Assembly (NCBI GenBank): GCA_005877675.1
Contig: VBNZ01000055.1
Span: 611 to 7,012, forward strand
Origin: Gammaproteobacteria bacterium
Lineage (GTDB): Bacteria; Pseudomonadota; Gammaproteobacteria; Xanthomonadales; Rhodanobacteraceae
DNA length: 6,402 nt
Direction: 5' to 3'
Below, piece after piece: positions 1 through 6,402 of the stretch. A program made the translations under genes and the position numbers. The first letter of the stretch is position 1, and each line of letters opens with the position of its first letter. Under the pieces are notes generated by a model. That model saw only the letters and a list, made by a program, of their open reading frames with translations, did not search any database and had not been told where the DNA came from.

Positions 1-1191
1 ATCCCGGCACTGGCAAGGCGGTCGCCGCCGATGCGTTCAAAGCCTCATCGCTCAAACCGCTAGGCGACGGATTTATCGCGCTGATCAAGATGCTGATCGG
101 CCCGGTGATCTTCCTCACCGTGGTGCTCGGCATCGCCGGCGTGAGCGATCTGAAGAAGGTCGGCCGCGTCGGCGGCAAAGCGTTGATCTATTTCGAGGTG
201 GTTTCGACCTTTGCGCTGTTCGTCGGACTCGTGGTGATGAATGTGGTGCAGCCGGGCAAAGGCTTCAACGTCGATCCGGCGACGCTCGATGCGAAGGCGG
301 TCGCCAACTACGCCAAGCAGGCGAGCGAGCAGAACACGACCGACTTCGTCCTGCACATCATTCCGAAGACATTCGTCGATGCGTTCACCGCTAACGGCGA
401 CCTGCTGCAGGTGCTGCTGATTGCGATCCTGTTCGGCTTCACCCTCTCGCGCCTTGGCGCCAAGGGCAAGCCGGTATTCGACTTCCTCGAAGGCGCGTCG
501 AAGGACGATCTCGTCGCCGAGTATCTACGCGATCAGGAGAAGGAATATTTCGCTTGCCAAGCTCGCGTCGCTGGTCGTCACGTTCTACGCCACTTCCGCG
601 CTGTTCGTCGTGGTCGTGCTCGGTGCGATTGCCTGGATGACCGGCTTCTCGATCTTCCGCTTCCTCAACTACATCAAGGCGGAACTCTTGACCGTGCTCG
701 GCACGAGTTCGTCGGAGAGCGCGCTGGTGCCGCTGATGGAAAAACTCGAGCGCCTCGGCTGCTCCAAGTCGGTGGTCGGCCTGGTCGTGCCCTCGGGCTA
801 TTCGTTCAATCTCGACGGCACCAACATCTACATGACGATGGCATCGCTGTTCGTCGCGCAGGCGCTCAACATCGAACTGACCCTGTGGCAGCAGCTGACC
901 CTGCTTGGCGTCGCGATGCTGACGAGCAAGGGCGCATCGGGCGTCACCGGCGCAGGCTTTATCACGCTCGCCGCGACGCTCGCCGTGGTGCCGAGCATTC
1001 CGGTCGCGGGCATGGCGCTGATTCTCGGCATTGACCGCTTCATGAGCGAATGCCGCGCGCTGACCAATTTCATCGGCAATGGCGTCGCGACGATTGTCGT
1101 GTCGAAGTGGGAGAAGGAGCTCGACAGCGAGACGCTGCAGAGGGAGCTGGCCGATCCTTCGTTCGTCGAAGCGGAGCTGCCGACGACGTAG
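1..1191 (+). pseudogene. dctA: C4-dicarboxylate transporter DctA, 5'-partial and internally disrupted
   Basis: DctA is an inner-membrane symporter of the dicarboxylate/amino acid:cation family (DAACS) that imports succinate, fumarate and malate with protons. The frame beginning at base 3 is open from the window edge and carries family hallmarks: KPLGDGF, PVIFLTVVLGIAG, YFEVVST, NVVQPGKGFNVDPATLDAKA and LLQVLLIAILFGF. It runs about 166 codons to the Ser codon at 498-500. The C-terminal half continues in a different frame from about 553 to the TAG at 1189-1191, about 212 codons, with GTSSSESAL, GYSFNLDGT, TSKGASGVTGAGF and LILGIDRFMSE. Between them about 33 residues typical of the family (the APIGAFGAMAFTIGKYG membrane segment) are absent. 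A 52-bp foreign stretch takes their place, a net loss of about 47 bp that accounts for the +1 frame change. The N-terminal frame would end at a stop at 1034 after an unrelated tail. Roughly 25-30 N-terminal residues lie upstream of the window. Identity as dctA is confident. Whether the break is real or an assembly error is not decidable here. Confidence 0.9.
495..553 (+). repeat. 59-bp inverted copy of repressor-gene sequence inside dctA
   Basis: These 59 bases equal the reverse complement of 1604-1662 with no mismatch. The match stops at both ends: base 494 is C where the repressor gene has T, and base 554 is T where it has G. Read in the upstream dctA frame the copy gives A-S-KDDLVAEYLRDQEKEYF, which is the repressor's own reading frame. 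It is therefore foreign to DctA and native to TetR. This arm is the recipient because the sequence makes sense only in the repressor family. Confidence 0.97.
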
Positions 1192-1206
1192 CGGCGCACT
1201 GATCGT

Positions 1207-1842
1207 TCAGGCAAGGTGCGCGTCGATCAGCACGCGCGCCGCCCTGGCGATCGCGGCGACCGGGCCGGTGTTCTGCGGATAAGTCAGGCGCGTGTAGTAG
1301 CCGCCTTCCATCAGCAGCATCAGCGCGTCGCCGAGCGTGTCGGGTTCGCGCGCGCCGAGCTCGCGCGCGAGCTTGCGCAGGCGGCGACGAATCTCGGTCT
1401 TGTAGGCGTGCACGATGCCGCCGAGCAGCTCATTGTCCTCGGGAATCTCGACTGCGGCGTTGCCGAGCGCACAGCCGCGGCTGGTCTTGCATCCGCAGTC
1501 CGCCTTGGCTTTGAACTTGGCCAGGTCGAGATAGGCCTCGAACAACGCTTCGAGCTGGCGCCGCGGATTACCCGCATACGGCGCGATCGCTTCATCCCAC
1601 CACGCGAAATATTCCTTCTCCTGATCGCGTAGATACTCGGCGACGAGATCGTCCTTCGACGCAAAGCTGCGATAGAAGCTCATTTTGTTCGTGCCGGCTT
1701 CTTGCGCAATCGCGTCGACGCCGACTGCGCGTATGCCGTGGCGGTAGAACAGATCGCTCGCGGTTTCGAATATGCGGTCGCGCACGCGCGGCTTGCCGAC
1801 TTCTTCGGCTTTTGCAGATTCCGCCCCCGGTTTCGCGCTCAC
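1207..1842 (-). CDS. TetR/AcrR-family transcriptional repressor, probable regulator of the adjacent efflux operon
   Basis: Predicted cytoplasmic dimeric DNA-binding repressor of 211 residues, a normal length for TetR. The N-terminal helix-turn-helix domain covers about residues 15-70 (RDRIFETASDLFYRHGIRAV, then VDAIAQEAGTNKMSFYRSF and SKDDLV). The rest is an all-helical ligand and dimer domain. Residues 116-124 contain three cysteines in DCGCKTSRGC followed by ALGN. The GC-x-x-GN pattern recalls TetR regulators such as NemR that sense electrophiles through cysteine, but the ligand is unknown. I chose the GTG at 1840-1842 because AAGAGGAG (complement of 1851-1858) lies 8 nt upstream. The GTG at 1846-1848 would leave only 2 nt. 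The gene converges on dctA (15-bp gap) and diverges from the adaptor gene, with a shared 190-bp control region. This suggests autoregulation plus repression of the pump. Residues 61-80 are encoded by the 59 bp duplicated in dctA, and the repressor itself looks intact. Confidence 0.92.
   Translation of the reverse strand: MSAKPGAESAKAEEVGKPRVRDRIFETASDLFYRHGIRAVGVDAIAQEAGTNKMSFYRSFASKDDLVAEYLRDQEKEYFAWWDEAIAPYAGNPRRQLEALFEAYLDLAKFKAKADCGCKTSRGCALGNAAVEIPEDNELLGGIVHAYKTEIRRRLRKLARELGAREPDTLGDALMLLMEGGYYTRLTYPQNTGPVAAIARAARVLIDAHLA
1604..1662 (-). repeat. Source arm of the 59-bp inverted repeat, within the repressor gene
   Basis: This stretch encodes the end of the TetR DNA-binding domain and the following helix, where family members usually have F-x-SK-[DE]-[DE]-L. 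The reading frame is continuous on both sides, so this is the native location. The other arm lies in dctA in the opposite orientation, with 1050 bp between the arms (554-1603). Confidence 0.97.
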
Positions 1843-1850
1843 GTACACGG

Positions 1851-1858
1851 CTCCTCTT
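1851..1858 (-). promoter_or_regulatory. Ribosome binding site of the repressor gene
   Basis: Read on the minus strand this is AAGAGGAG, a strong Shine-Dalgarno sequence. It is 8 nt from the GTG at 1842 and only 2 nt from the GTG at 1848, so it decides the start in favour of 1842. Confidence 0.75.
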
Positions 1859-1870
1859 GAAAAACCACGC

Positions 1871-1899
1871 TTGACACGTTAGTTACCAGTAAGTAACAT
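1871..1899 (+). promoter_or_regulatory. Probable sigma70 promoter of the efflux operon
   Basis: A perfect -35 box TTGACA (1871-1876) is followed after exactly 17 bp by TAACAT (1894-1899), which matches 4 of 6 bases of the -10 consensus. It points toward the adaptor gene, whose start is about 130 bp downstream. The spacer and -10 box overlap the first operator-like element (1882-1897), so a bound repressor would block RNA polymerase. An alternative -10, TAAAAT (1900-1905), is 23 bp from the -35 and therefore poorly placed. No convincing promoter for the repressor gene was found on the other strand. Confidence 0.6.
1882..1897. promoter_or_regulatory. Operator-like palindrome 1 (GTTAC-N6-GTAAC)
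   Basis: GTTACCAGTAAGTAAC has perfect 5-bp inverted arms and also contains the compact palindrome-like TTACCAGTAA (1883-1892). It sits between the -35 and -10 boxes of the forward promoter and within 60 bp of the repressor gene start. This is where a TetR operator controlling both genes would be expected. Assignment to this repressor is inferred from position. Confidence 0.6.
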
Positions 1900-1905
1900 T
1901 AAAAT

Positions 1906-1921
1906 GTGACTGACCGGTAAC
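1906..1921. promoter_or_regulatory. Operator-like palindrome 2 (GTGAC-N6-GTAAC)
   Basis: GTGACTGACCGGTAAC has the same architecture as the element at 1882-1897, with one arm mismatch, and contains TGACCGGTAA (compare TTACCAGTAA). The two elements are 24 bp apart start to start, a little over two helical turns. A further GTGAC at 1929-1933 continues the pattern. This one lies at or just past the predicted transcription start of the efflux operon. Confidence 0.5.
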
Positions 1922-2032
1922 ACACATTGTGACAGCTTCGCGCAGCGCAAGTTCCAAGTCAAGTCGCTGCGCAGCAGGCGGCCGCAAACGCGGGTCGGAT
2001 CCAACACGAGACAGCCTACAAGGAAATGCACC
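1922..2032. other. Leader region between the operators and the adaptor gene
   Basis: About 110 bp follow the second operator-like element. Apart from the GTGAC at 1929-1933 and the ribosome binding site at 2020-2024, I see no gene, terminator or clear structured RNA in it. It probably forms the 5' untranslated leader of the efflux mRNA. Confidence 0.5.
2020..2024 (+). promoter_or_regulatory. Ribosome binding site of the adaptor gene
   Basis: AAGGA stands 8 nt before the ATG at 2033-2035. The ATG at 2026 is too close to it to be used, and the TTG at 2076 has no comparable site. This supports 2033 as the original start, although that frame does not continue into the adaptor body. Confidence 0.65.
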
Positions 2033-3221
2033 ATGTCGCCCAACTTGATCAAAGCCAGCCCATATCTGACCGCCCTTGCTCTGCCGATGCGCGCGCTCGC
2101 AGGCCAGCGCAGGTGCCGCCTCCGCGCCGCCGCCGCCCGCGGTCAGCGTGGCCGAAGTCGTGGCGCGCCCGCTGCGCGATTTTGAGGAGTTCACCGGCCG
2201 GCTCGAACCGGTCACCTCGGTGTCGATCCAGCCGCGCGTCGCGGGGTTCATCGAATCGGCGCAGTTCACCGAAGGCGCGCACGTGCAGAAGGGGCAGCTG
2301 CTGTTTCGCATCGATCCGCGTCCGTTCCAGGCGGAAGTGAACCGTCTCGCCGGGCAGCTGCAACGCGCACGCAATCAATCGCAGCTGGCCGCGATCAATC
2401 ACGAGCGCGGCAAGCAGTTGATCACCAAACACGTGATCGCGCAGCAGGATTTCGACCAGCTTGAAACCAGTGCGGCGAGCAGCCGCGACGACATCAGCTC
2501 GGCCGCGGCCGCGCTCGAAGCCGCGCGTCTCAATCTGGAGTTCACCGAAGTGCGCTCGCCGATCGAGGGCCGCGTCTCACGCATGCTGATCACGCCGGGC
2601 AATCTGGTGACGACGACGAGCATCTTGACCACGGTCGTATCCGATAATCCGGTGTACGCCTACTTCGATGCCGACGAGCAGACTTACCTGCGCTTCGCGC
2701 ACGGTGCAGCGCGCGGCACGAGCCCGGTCTACATGGGCCTCGCCGACGAGCAGGGTTATCCGCACGAGGGCCGGCTCGATTTCGTCGACAACCAGGTCGA
2801 CGCGAAGAGCGGCACGATCCGCGCACGCGCGGTGTTCGACAACAAGGACGGGCAGTACACGCCGGGACTGTTCGCGCGCATCAAACTCATCGGCGGCGCG
2901 GCGCACGATGCCGTGCTGATCGATGAACGCGCGGTCGGCACGGACCTTGGCAAGAAGTTCGTGCTCGCGCTGAAGCAGGACAATACGCTCGAATATCGCC
3001 CGGTCACGCTCGGCGCGAATATCGACGGCCTGCGCATCGTGAACCTCGGACTCGCCGCGGGCGACGTGATCGTGATCAACGGTCTGCAGCATGCGCGCCC
3101 TGGCACCAAGGTGACGCCGACGCGCGTCACGATGCAAGCGAACGACGCCGTCGCGCAACTCGCGCCGCAGCGTGCAACCGCCTCGACCGGCAACGGCGAC
3201 CAGCACCGCGCGACGAACTGA
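2033..3221 (+). CDS. RND efflux periplasmic adaptor (MexE/AcrA-type membrane fusion protein), with an apparent 5' frameshift
   Basis: The adaptor links an inner-membrane RND pump to an outer-membrane channel and is normally a lipid-anchored periplasmic protein. The body, open in one frame from 2070 to the TGA at 3219-3221, shows the family order. Counting from the TTG at 2076, it has a PPPP linker (about 18-21), first lipoyl half-motif (VSIQPRVAGFIESAQF ... GQLLFRIDPRPF, about 49-84), helical hairpin (about 85-155), second lipoyl half (FTEVRSPIEGRVSR ... PGNLV, about 156-178), beta-barrel (DNPVYAYFDADE onward) and membrane-proximal domain. The ATG at 2033, which has the good ribosome binding site, starts MSPNLIKASPYLTALAL but stops at 2183-2185 in its own frame. 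Adding two bases near 2084-2105 would join it to the body and restore a lipobox. As written, only a weak TTG start at 2076, lacking a signal peptide, could express the body. The pump gene follows after 54 bp. The C-terminal tail after about residue 355 is low in structure. Confidence 0.88.
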
Positions 3222-3238
3222 TCGACTTTTAATCGCAG

Positions 3239-3261
3239 GCCCGCGCGCGATGCGCGCGGGC
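3239..3261 (+). other. GC-only hairpin between adaptor and pump genes
   Basis: A perfect 10-bp stem (3239-3248 with 3252-3261, all G:C pairs) closes a 3-nt GAT loop. It starts 17 nt after the adaptor stop and ends 3 nt before the pump gene's Shine-Dalgarno sequence. No T-run follows on either strand, so it is not a standard intrinsic terminator. Possible roles are mRNA stabilisation, partial attenuation or setting the adaptor-to-pump ratio. These roles are inferences. Confidence 0.6.
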
Positions 3262-3264
3262 GCG

Positions 3265-3269
3265 AAGGA
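3265..3269 (+). promoter_or_regulatory. Ribosome binding site of the RND pump gene
   Basis: AAGGA lies 6 nt before the ATG at 3276 and supports that start, which also matches the conserved MNFSQFFI beginning of MexF-like pumps. Confidence 0.75.
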
Positions 3270-3275
3270 CTCGCC

Positions 3276-6200
3276 ATGAATTTTTCCCAATTCTTTATTT
3301 CGCGCCCCGTATTTGCGGGGGTGCTGTCGGCCCTGATCCTGATCATGGGCCTGATCTCGATTCCGAACCTGCCGATCTCGGAATATCCCGAAGTCGTGCC
3401 GCCGACCGTGGTGGTGCGCGCGGTGTACCCGGGCGCGAATCCGAAAGTTATCGCCGATACGGTGGCGGGGCCGCTGGAACAGGCGATCACCGGCGTCGAG
3501 GACATGCTGTATCAGTTCTCGCAGGCGACCAGCGACGGCGTGATGACGCTGACCGTGACGTTCAAGCTCGGCACCGACGTGGACAAGGCGCAAGTGCTGG
3601 TGCAGAACCGCGTCGCGCAGGCGACGCCGAAGCTGCCGGCGGACGTACAGCGCCTCGGCGTGACGACGGCGAAGGCCTCGCCCGATATCACGATGGCGGT
3701 GTTCATCATCTCGCCCGACGGCCGCTACGACCAGACTTATCTGTCGAACTTCGCAACTCTGCACATCAAGGACGAACTCGCCAAGATCGACGGCGTCGGC
3801 GACGTGCTGCAGTTCGGCGGCGGCAACTATTCGATGCGCATCTGGCTCGATCCCGAGAAAGTTGCCGCGCGCGGTCTGACCGCGAGCGACGTCGCCAACG
3901 CGATCCGCGAGCAAAACGTGCAGGTCGCCGCGGGCGCGCTCGGCTCGCCGGCGGTGCCGACGAATAGTTCGGCGCGACCGAATTTTCAGATTGCGGTCAA
4001 CACCAAGGGCCGCCTGGTCGACGAGGAGGACTTCGCCAACATCATCATCCGCACCGGCGAGACAGGCCAGATCACGCGCTTGAAGGACGTCGCACGCGTC
4101 GAGCTCGGCTCGGACAACTACGCGCTGCGAGCGATGCTAGACAAGACCACCGCGGTCGCGATTCCGATCTTCCAGCGCCCCGGCAGCAATGCGATCGCGA
4201 TCTCCGACGCGGTGCGGGCGAAGATGGTGGAGCTGAAGAAGGGCTTCCCCGAAGGCATCGATTACAACGTCGCCTACGATCCGACCGTGTTCGTGCGCGG
4301 CTCGATCGAAGCCGTGCTGCATACCCTGCTCGAAGCGATCGCGCTCGTGGTGATCGTCGTGATCGTGTTCCTGCAAACCTGGCGCGCCTCGATCATTCCG
4401 CTGCTCGCGGTGCCGGTATCGCTGATCGGCACGCTCGGCGTGATGCATCTGTTCGGTTTCGGCCTCAACACGCTGTCGCTGTTCGGACTCGTACTCGCGA
4501 TCGGCATCGTCGTCGACGATGCGATCGTCGTGGTCGAAAACGTGGAGCGCAATATCAGCGACGGCCTGTCGCCATTCGAAGCGACCAAACAGGCGATGCG
4601 CGAGGTGACCGGGCCGATCGTCGCGACCGCGCTCGTGCTTTGCGCGGTATTCCTGCCGACTGCGTTCATCAGCGGCCTGTCGGGACAGTTCTACAAGCAG
4701 TTTGCGCTGACCATCGCAATCTCGACCGTGATCTCTGCATTCAATTCACTGACGCTCTCGCCGGCGCTGTCGGCGCTGCTGCTCAAGGCGCACGATGCGG
4801 CGCCGGACCGCGCGACGCGCGTTCTCAACGCCGCGCTCGGCTGGTTCTTCCGTCCATTCAATCGCTTCTTCGCACGCGCGTCGAACGGCTACGTCGGTAC
4901 GGTCGGACGGATCCTGCGCACAAGCGGCATCGCGCTGTTCGTCTACGCCGGACTGATCGTCTTCACGCTGTTCGGCTTCGCGCACACGCCGAACGGCTTC
5001 GTGCCGGCGCAGGACAAGCAATATCTGGTCGGCTTCGCGCAGTTGCCCGACGCCGCCACACTCGATCGCACCACGGCGGTGATCAAGCGCATGACCGACA
5101 TCGCGTTGAAGACGCCCGGCGTCGAATCGGTGCCGGCATTCCCGGGGCTGTCGATCAACGGCTTCACCAATGCGCCTAACTACGGCATTGCATTCACGCC
5201 ACTCAAGCCGTTCGAAGAACGCCGCGATGCGTCCAAGTCGGCCGGCGCAATCGCGATGGCGATGAATATGCAGTTCGCGCAAATACAGGACGCGTTCATC
5301 GCGGTGTTTCCGCCGCCACCGGTACAGGGTCTCGGCACGATCGGCGGCTTCAAGCTGCAAATCGAGGATCGCAGCAACTTCGGCGCCGACGAGCTGTACA
5401 AGCAGCTGCAGAACGTGATCGCAAAGGCGTCCAAGCGCCCCGAACTCGCCGGCGTGTTCTCGGGCTTCCAGGTCAACGTGCCGCAGATCGACGTCGAGGT
5501 CGATCGCGAAAAGGCCAAGTCGGCCGGGGTCGCGCTCGCCGACATCTACGACACGATGCAGATGTATCTCGGCGCGCTCTACGTCAACGACTTCAATCGT
5601 TTTGGCCGCACCTATCAGGTCAACGCACAGGCCGAGCCGAGTTTCCGCATGAGCGCGGAGAACATCGGCCGTCTGAAGACGCGCAACGCGCGCGGCGACA
5701 TGATCCCGCTTGCGAGTTTCGTCACCGCAAAGGAAACCTCCGGCCCCGACCGTGTGCCGCACTACAACGGCTATCTCGCCGCGGAACTCAACGGCGCGCC
5801 GGCGCCCGGCTACAGCACGGGCCAGGCGCAGGCCGCGCTCGAGCAAGTACTGCGCGAGGAGCTGCCGAACGGTATGGGCTACGAGTGGACCGACCTCACC
5901 TATCAGCAGATTCTCGCCGGCAACACGATGGTCTACATTTTTCCACTCGTCGTGTTGCTCGTATTCCTCGTGCTCGCGGCGCAGTACGAAAGCCTGTCGC
6001 TGCCGCTGGTGGTGATCCTGATCGTGCCGATGACCTTGCTGTGCGCGATCCTCGGCGTGCTGCTCTCGGGCGGCGACAACAACATCTTCACGCAGATCGG
6101 CCTGATCGTTTTGATTGGCCTGGCCTGCAAGAACGCGATCCTGATCGTCGAGTTCGCCAAAGACCGCGAAGCGCACGGCGAATCGGTGTGGCAGGCCGTG

Positions 6201-6402
6201 CTCGATGCGTGCCGACTGCGTCTGCGTCCGATCCTGATGACCTCGCTCGCGTTCGTGATGGGCGTCGTGCCGCTCGTCACCTCGACCGGCGCCGGCGCCG
6301 AGATGCGTCGCGCGATGGGCGTTGCGGTGTTCTCGGGCATGCTCGGCGTGACCTTCTTCGGCCTGCTGCTGACGCCGGTGTTCTATCTGCTGGTACGTCA
6401 GC
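3276..6402 (+). CDS. RND multidrug efflux pump, inner-membrane subunit (MexF-like, HAE1 family), 3'-partial
   Basis: This is a proton-driven trimeric transporter that takes substrates from the periplasm and inner membrane and passes them to an outer-membrane channel. The frame is open for 1042 codons from ATG 3276 to the window end. MexF has about 1060 residues, so about 20 C-terminal residues are missing. It begins MNFSQFFISRPVFAGVLS with the first membrane helix. Periplasmic loop 1 follows (about 35-335; PISEYPEVVPPTVVVRA, YPGANPKVI), then helices 2-6, the FRPFNRFF segment (about 525), periplasmic loop 2 (about 565-880; FPPPPVQGLGTIGGFKLQIE) and the last helices. The proton-relay residues are all present: Asp414-Asp415 in GIVVDDAIVVVEN, Lys952 in GLACKNAILIVEFAK, and Arg982 and Thr989 in RLRPILMTS. 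These correspond to AcrB D407, D408, K940, R971 and T978. From remembered sequence it resembles MexF more than AcrB. MexF exports chloramphenicol, quinolones and trimethoprim, but the substrate here is unknown. The pump gene looks fully functional, unlike the two broken genes upstream. Confidence 0.95.
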   Translation, partial: MNFSQFFISRPVFAGVLSALILIMGLISIPNLPISEYPEVVPPTVVVRAVYPGANPKVIADTVAGPLEQAITGVEDMLYQFSQATSDGVMTLTVTFKLGTDVDKAQVLVQNRVAQATPKLPADVQRLGVTTAKASPDITMAVFIISPDGRYDQTYLSNFATLHIKDELAKIDGVGDVLQFGGGNYSMRIWLDPEKVAARGLTASDVANAIREQNVQVAAGALGSPAVPTNSSARPNFQIAVNTKGRLVDEEDFANIIIRTGETGQITRLKDVARVELGSDNYALRAMLDKTTAVAIPIFQRPGSNAIAISDAVRAKMVELKKGFPEGIDYNVAYDPTVFVRGSIEAVLHTLLEAIALVVIVVIVFLQTWRASIIPLLAVPVSLIGTLGVMHLFGFGLNTLSLFGLVLAIGIVVDDAIVVVENVERNISDGLSPFEATKQAMREVTGPIVATALVLCAVFLPTAFISGLSGQFYKQFALTIAISTVISAFNSLTLSPALSALLLKAHDAAPDRATRVLNAALGWFFRPFNRFFARASNGYVGTVGRILRTSGIALFVYAGLIVFTLFGFAHTPNGFVPAQDKQYLVGFAQLPDAATLDRTTAVIKRMTDIALKTPGVESVPAFPGLSINGFTNAPNYGIAFTPLKPFEERRDASKSAGAIAMAMNMQFAQIQDAFIAVFPPPPVQGLGTIGGFKLQIEDRSNFGADELYKQLQNVIAKASKRPELAGVFSGFQVNVPQIDVEVDREKAKSAGVALADIYDTMQMYLGALYVNDFNRFGRTYQVNAQAEPSFRMSAENIGRLKTRNARGDMIPLASFVTAKETSGPDRVPHYNGYLAAELNGAPAPGYSTGQAQAALEQVLREELPNGMGYEWTDLTYQQILAGNTMVYIFPLVVLLVFLVLAAQYESLSLPLVVILIVPMTLLCAILGVLLSGGDNNIFTQIGLIVLIGLACKNAILIVEFAKDREAHGESVWQAVLDACRLRLRPILMTSLAFVMGVVPLVTSTGAGAEMRRAMGVAVFSGMLGVTFFGLLLTPVFYLLVRQ

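Noticed and set aside
1199..1230. Inverted repeat CTGATCG ... CGATCAG at the dctA/repressor convergent junction, considered as a bidirectional terminator
   Set aside because: The arms are only 7 bp with an 18-nt loop, there is no T-run, and half lies inside the repressor's last codons. It is too weak to call.
495..1662. The 59-bp inverted arms as ends of a mobile element or invertible segment
   Set aside because: Both arms lie inside protein-coding sequence, one is native repressor sequence, and the interval holds only the rest of dctA and part of the repressor gene. No transposase, recombinase or target duplication is visible.
2026..2340. Plus-strand open frame from the ATG at 2026
   Set aside because: The start is only a base or two from the AAGGA site, and the frame carries Arg/Ser-rich shadow translation over the adaptor gene.
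3239..3261. Intercistronic hairpin as an intrinsic terminator
   Set aside because: No run of T follows on either strand, and it sits inside what looks like a single operon.
2577..3914. Long minus-strand open frame of 445 codons
   Set aside because: It is antisense to the clearly coding adaptor and pump genes, is rich in Arg, His, Asp and Ala, and shows no family motif. It is typical of open antisense frames in GC-rich genes.
4640..5179. Plus-strand open frame of 179 codons in another frame
   Set aside because: It overlaps the pump gene, whose own frame carries conserved residues throughout, and its Arg-rich translation resembles nothing recognisable.
4746..6176. Long minus-strand open frame of 476 codons
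   Set aside because: It lies entirely opposite the conserved RND pump gene, has a biased Arg/Glu/His/Asp composition and has no credible ribosome binding site or domain.

Overview
This window looks like chromosomal DNA from a high-GC Pseudomonadota, most likely a beta- or gammaproteobacterium. The evidence is the GC-rich coding sequence with a strong third-position G/C bias, a DctA of the Burkholderia/Pseudomonas type, and a MexEF-like RND efflux operon. No phage, transposon, CRISPR or RNA gene is visible.

Layout. Positions 1-1191 (+) hold a C4-dicarboxylate transporter gene, dctA. Its 5' end lies outside the window and its middle is broken. Positions 1207-1842 (-) hold a convergent TetR/AcrR-family repressor gene whose stop codon is 15 bp from that of dctA. 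Positions 1843-2032 are a divergent control region. It has a near-consensus sigma70 promoter pointing right and two 16-bp GTKAC-N6-GTAAC operator-like elements. Positions 2033-3221 (+) encode the periplasmic adaptor (membrane fusion protein) of an RND pump. Its signal-peptide end is out of frame with its body. Positions 3276-6402 (+) encode the inner-membrane RND pump itself, of MexF type, cut by the window end about 20 residues short of the expected C-terminus. An outer-membrane channel gene may follow but is not visible.

How the genes fit together. The repressor probably binds the operators between the two divergent transcription units, controlling itself and the adaptor-pump operon. This is the usual layout of a drug- or metabolite-inducible tripartite efflux system. 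dctA is a metabolic neighbour with no evident role in efflux.

Most unusual feature. A 59-bp stretch of the repressor gene (1604-1662) recurs, base for base but inverted, inside dctA (495-553). It sits exactly where about 33 conserved DctA residues are missing, and it throws the rest of dctA out of frame. This looks like a two-ended template switch, either a real mutation or an assembly/amplification chimera. A second reading-frame break lies near the 5' end of the adaptor gene. Two independent breaks in 2 kb make it necessary to check read support before treating either as biology. I see no new multi-gene system here.
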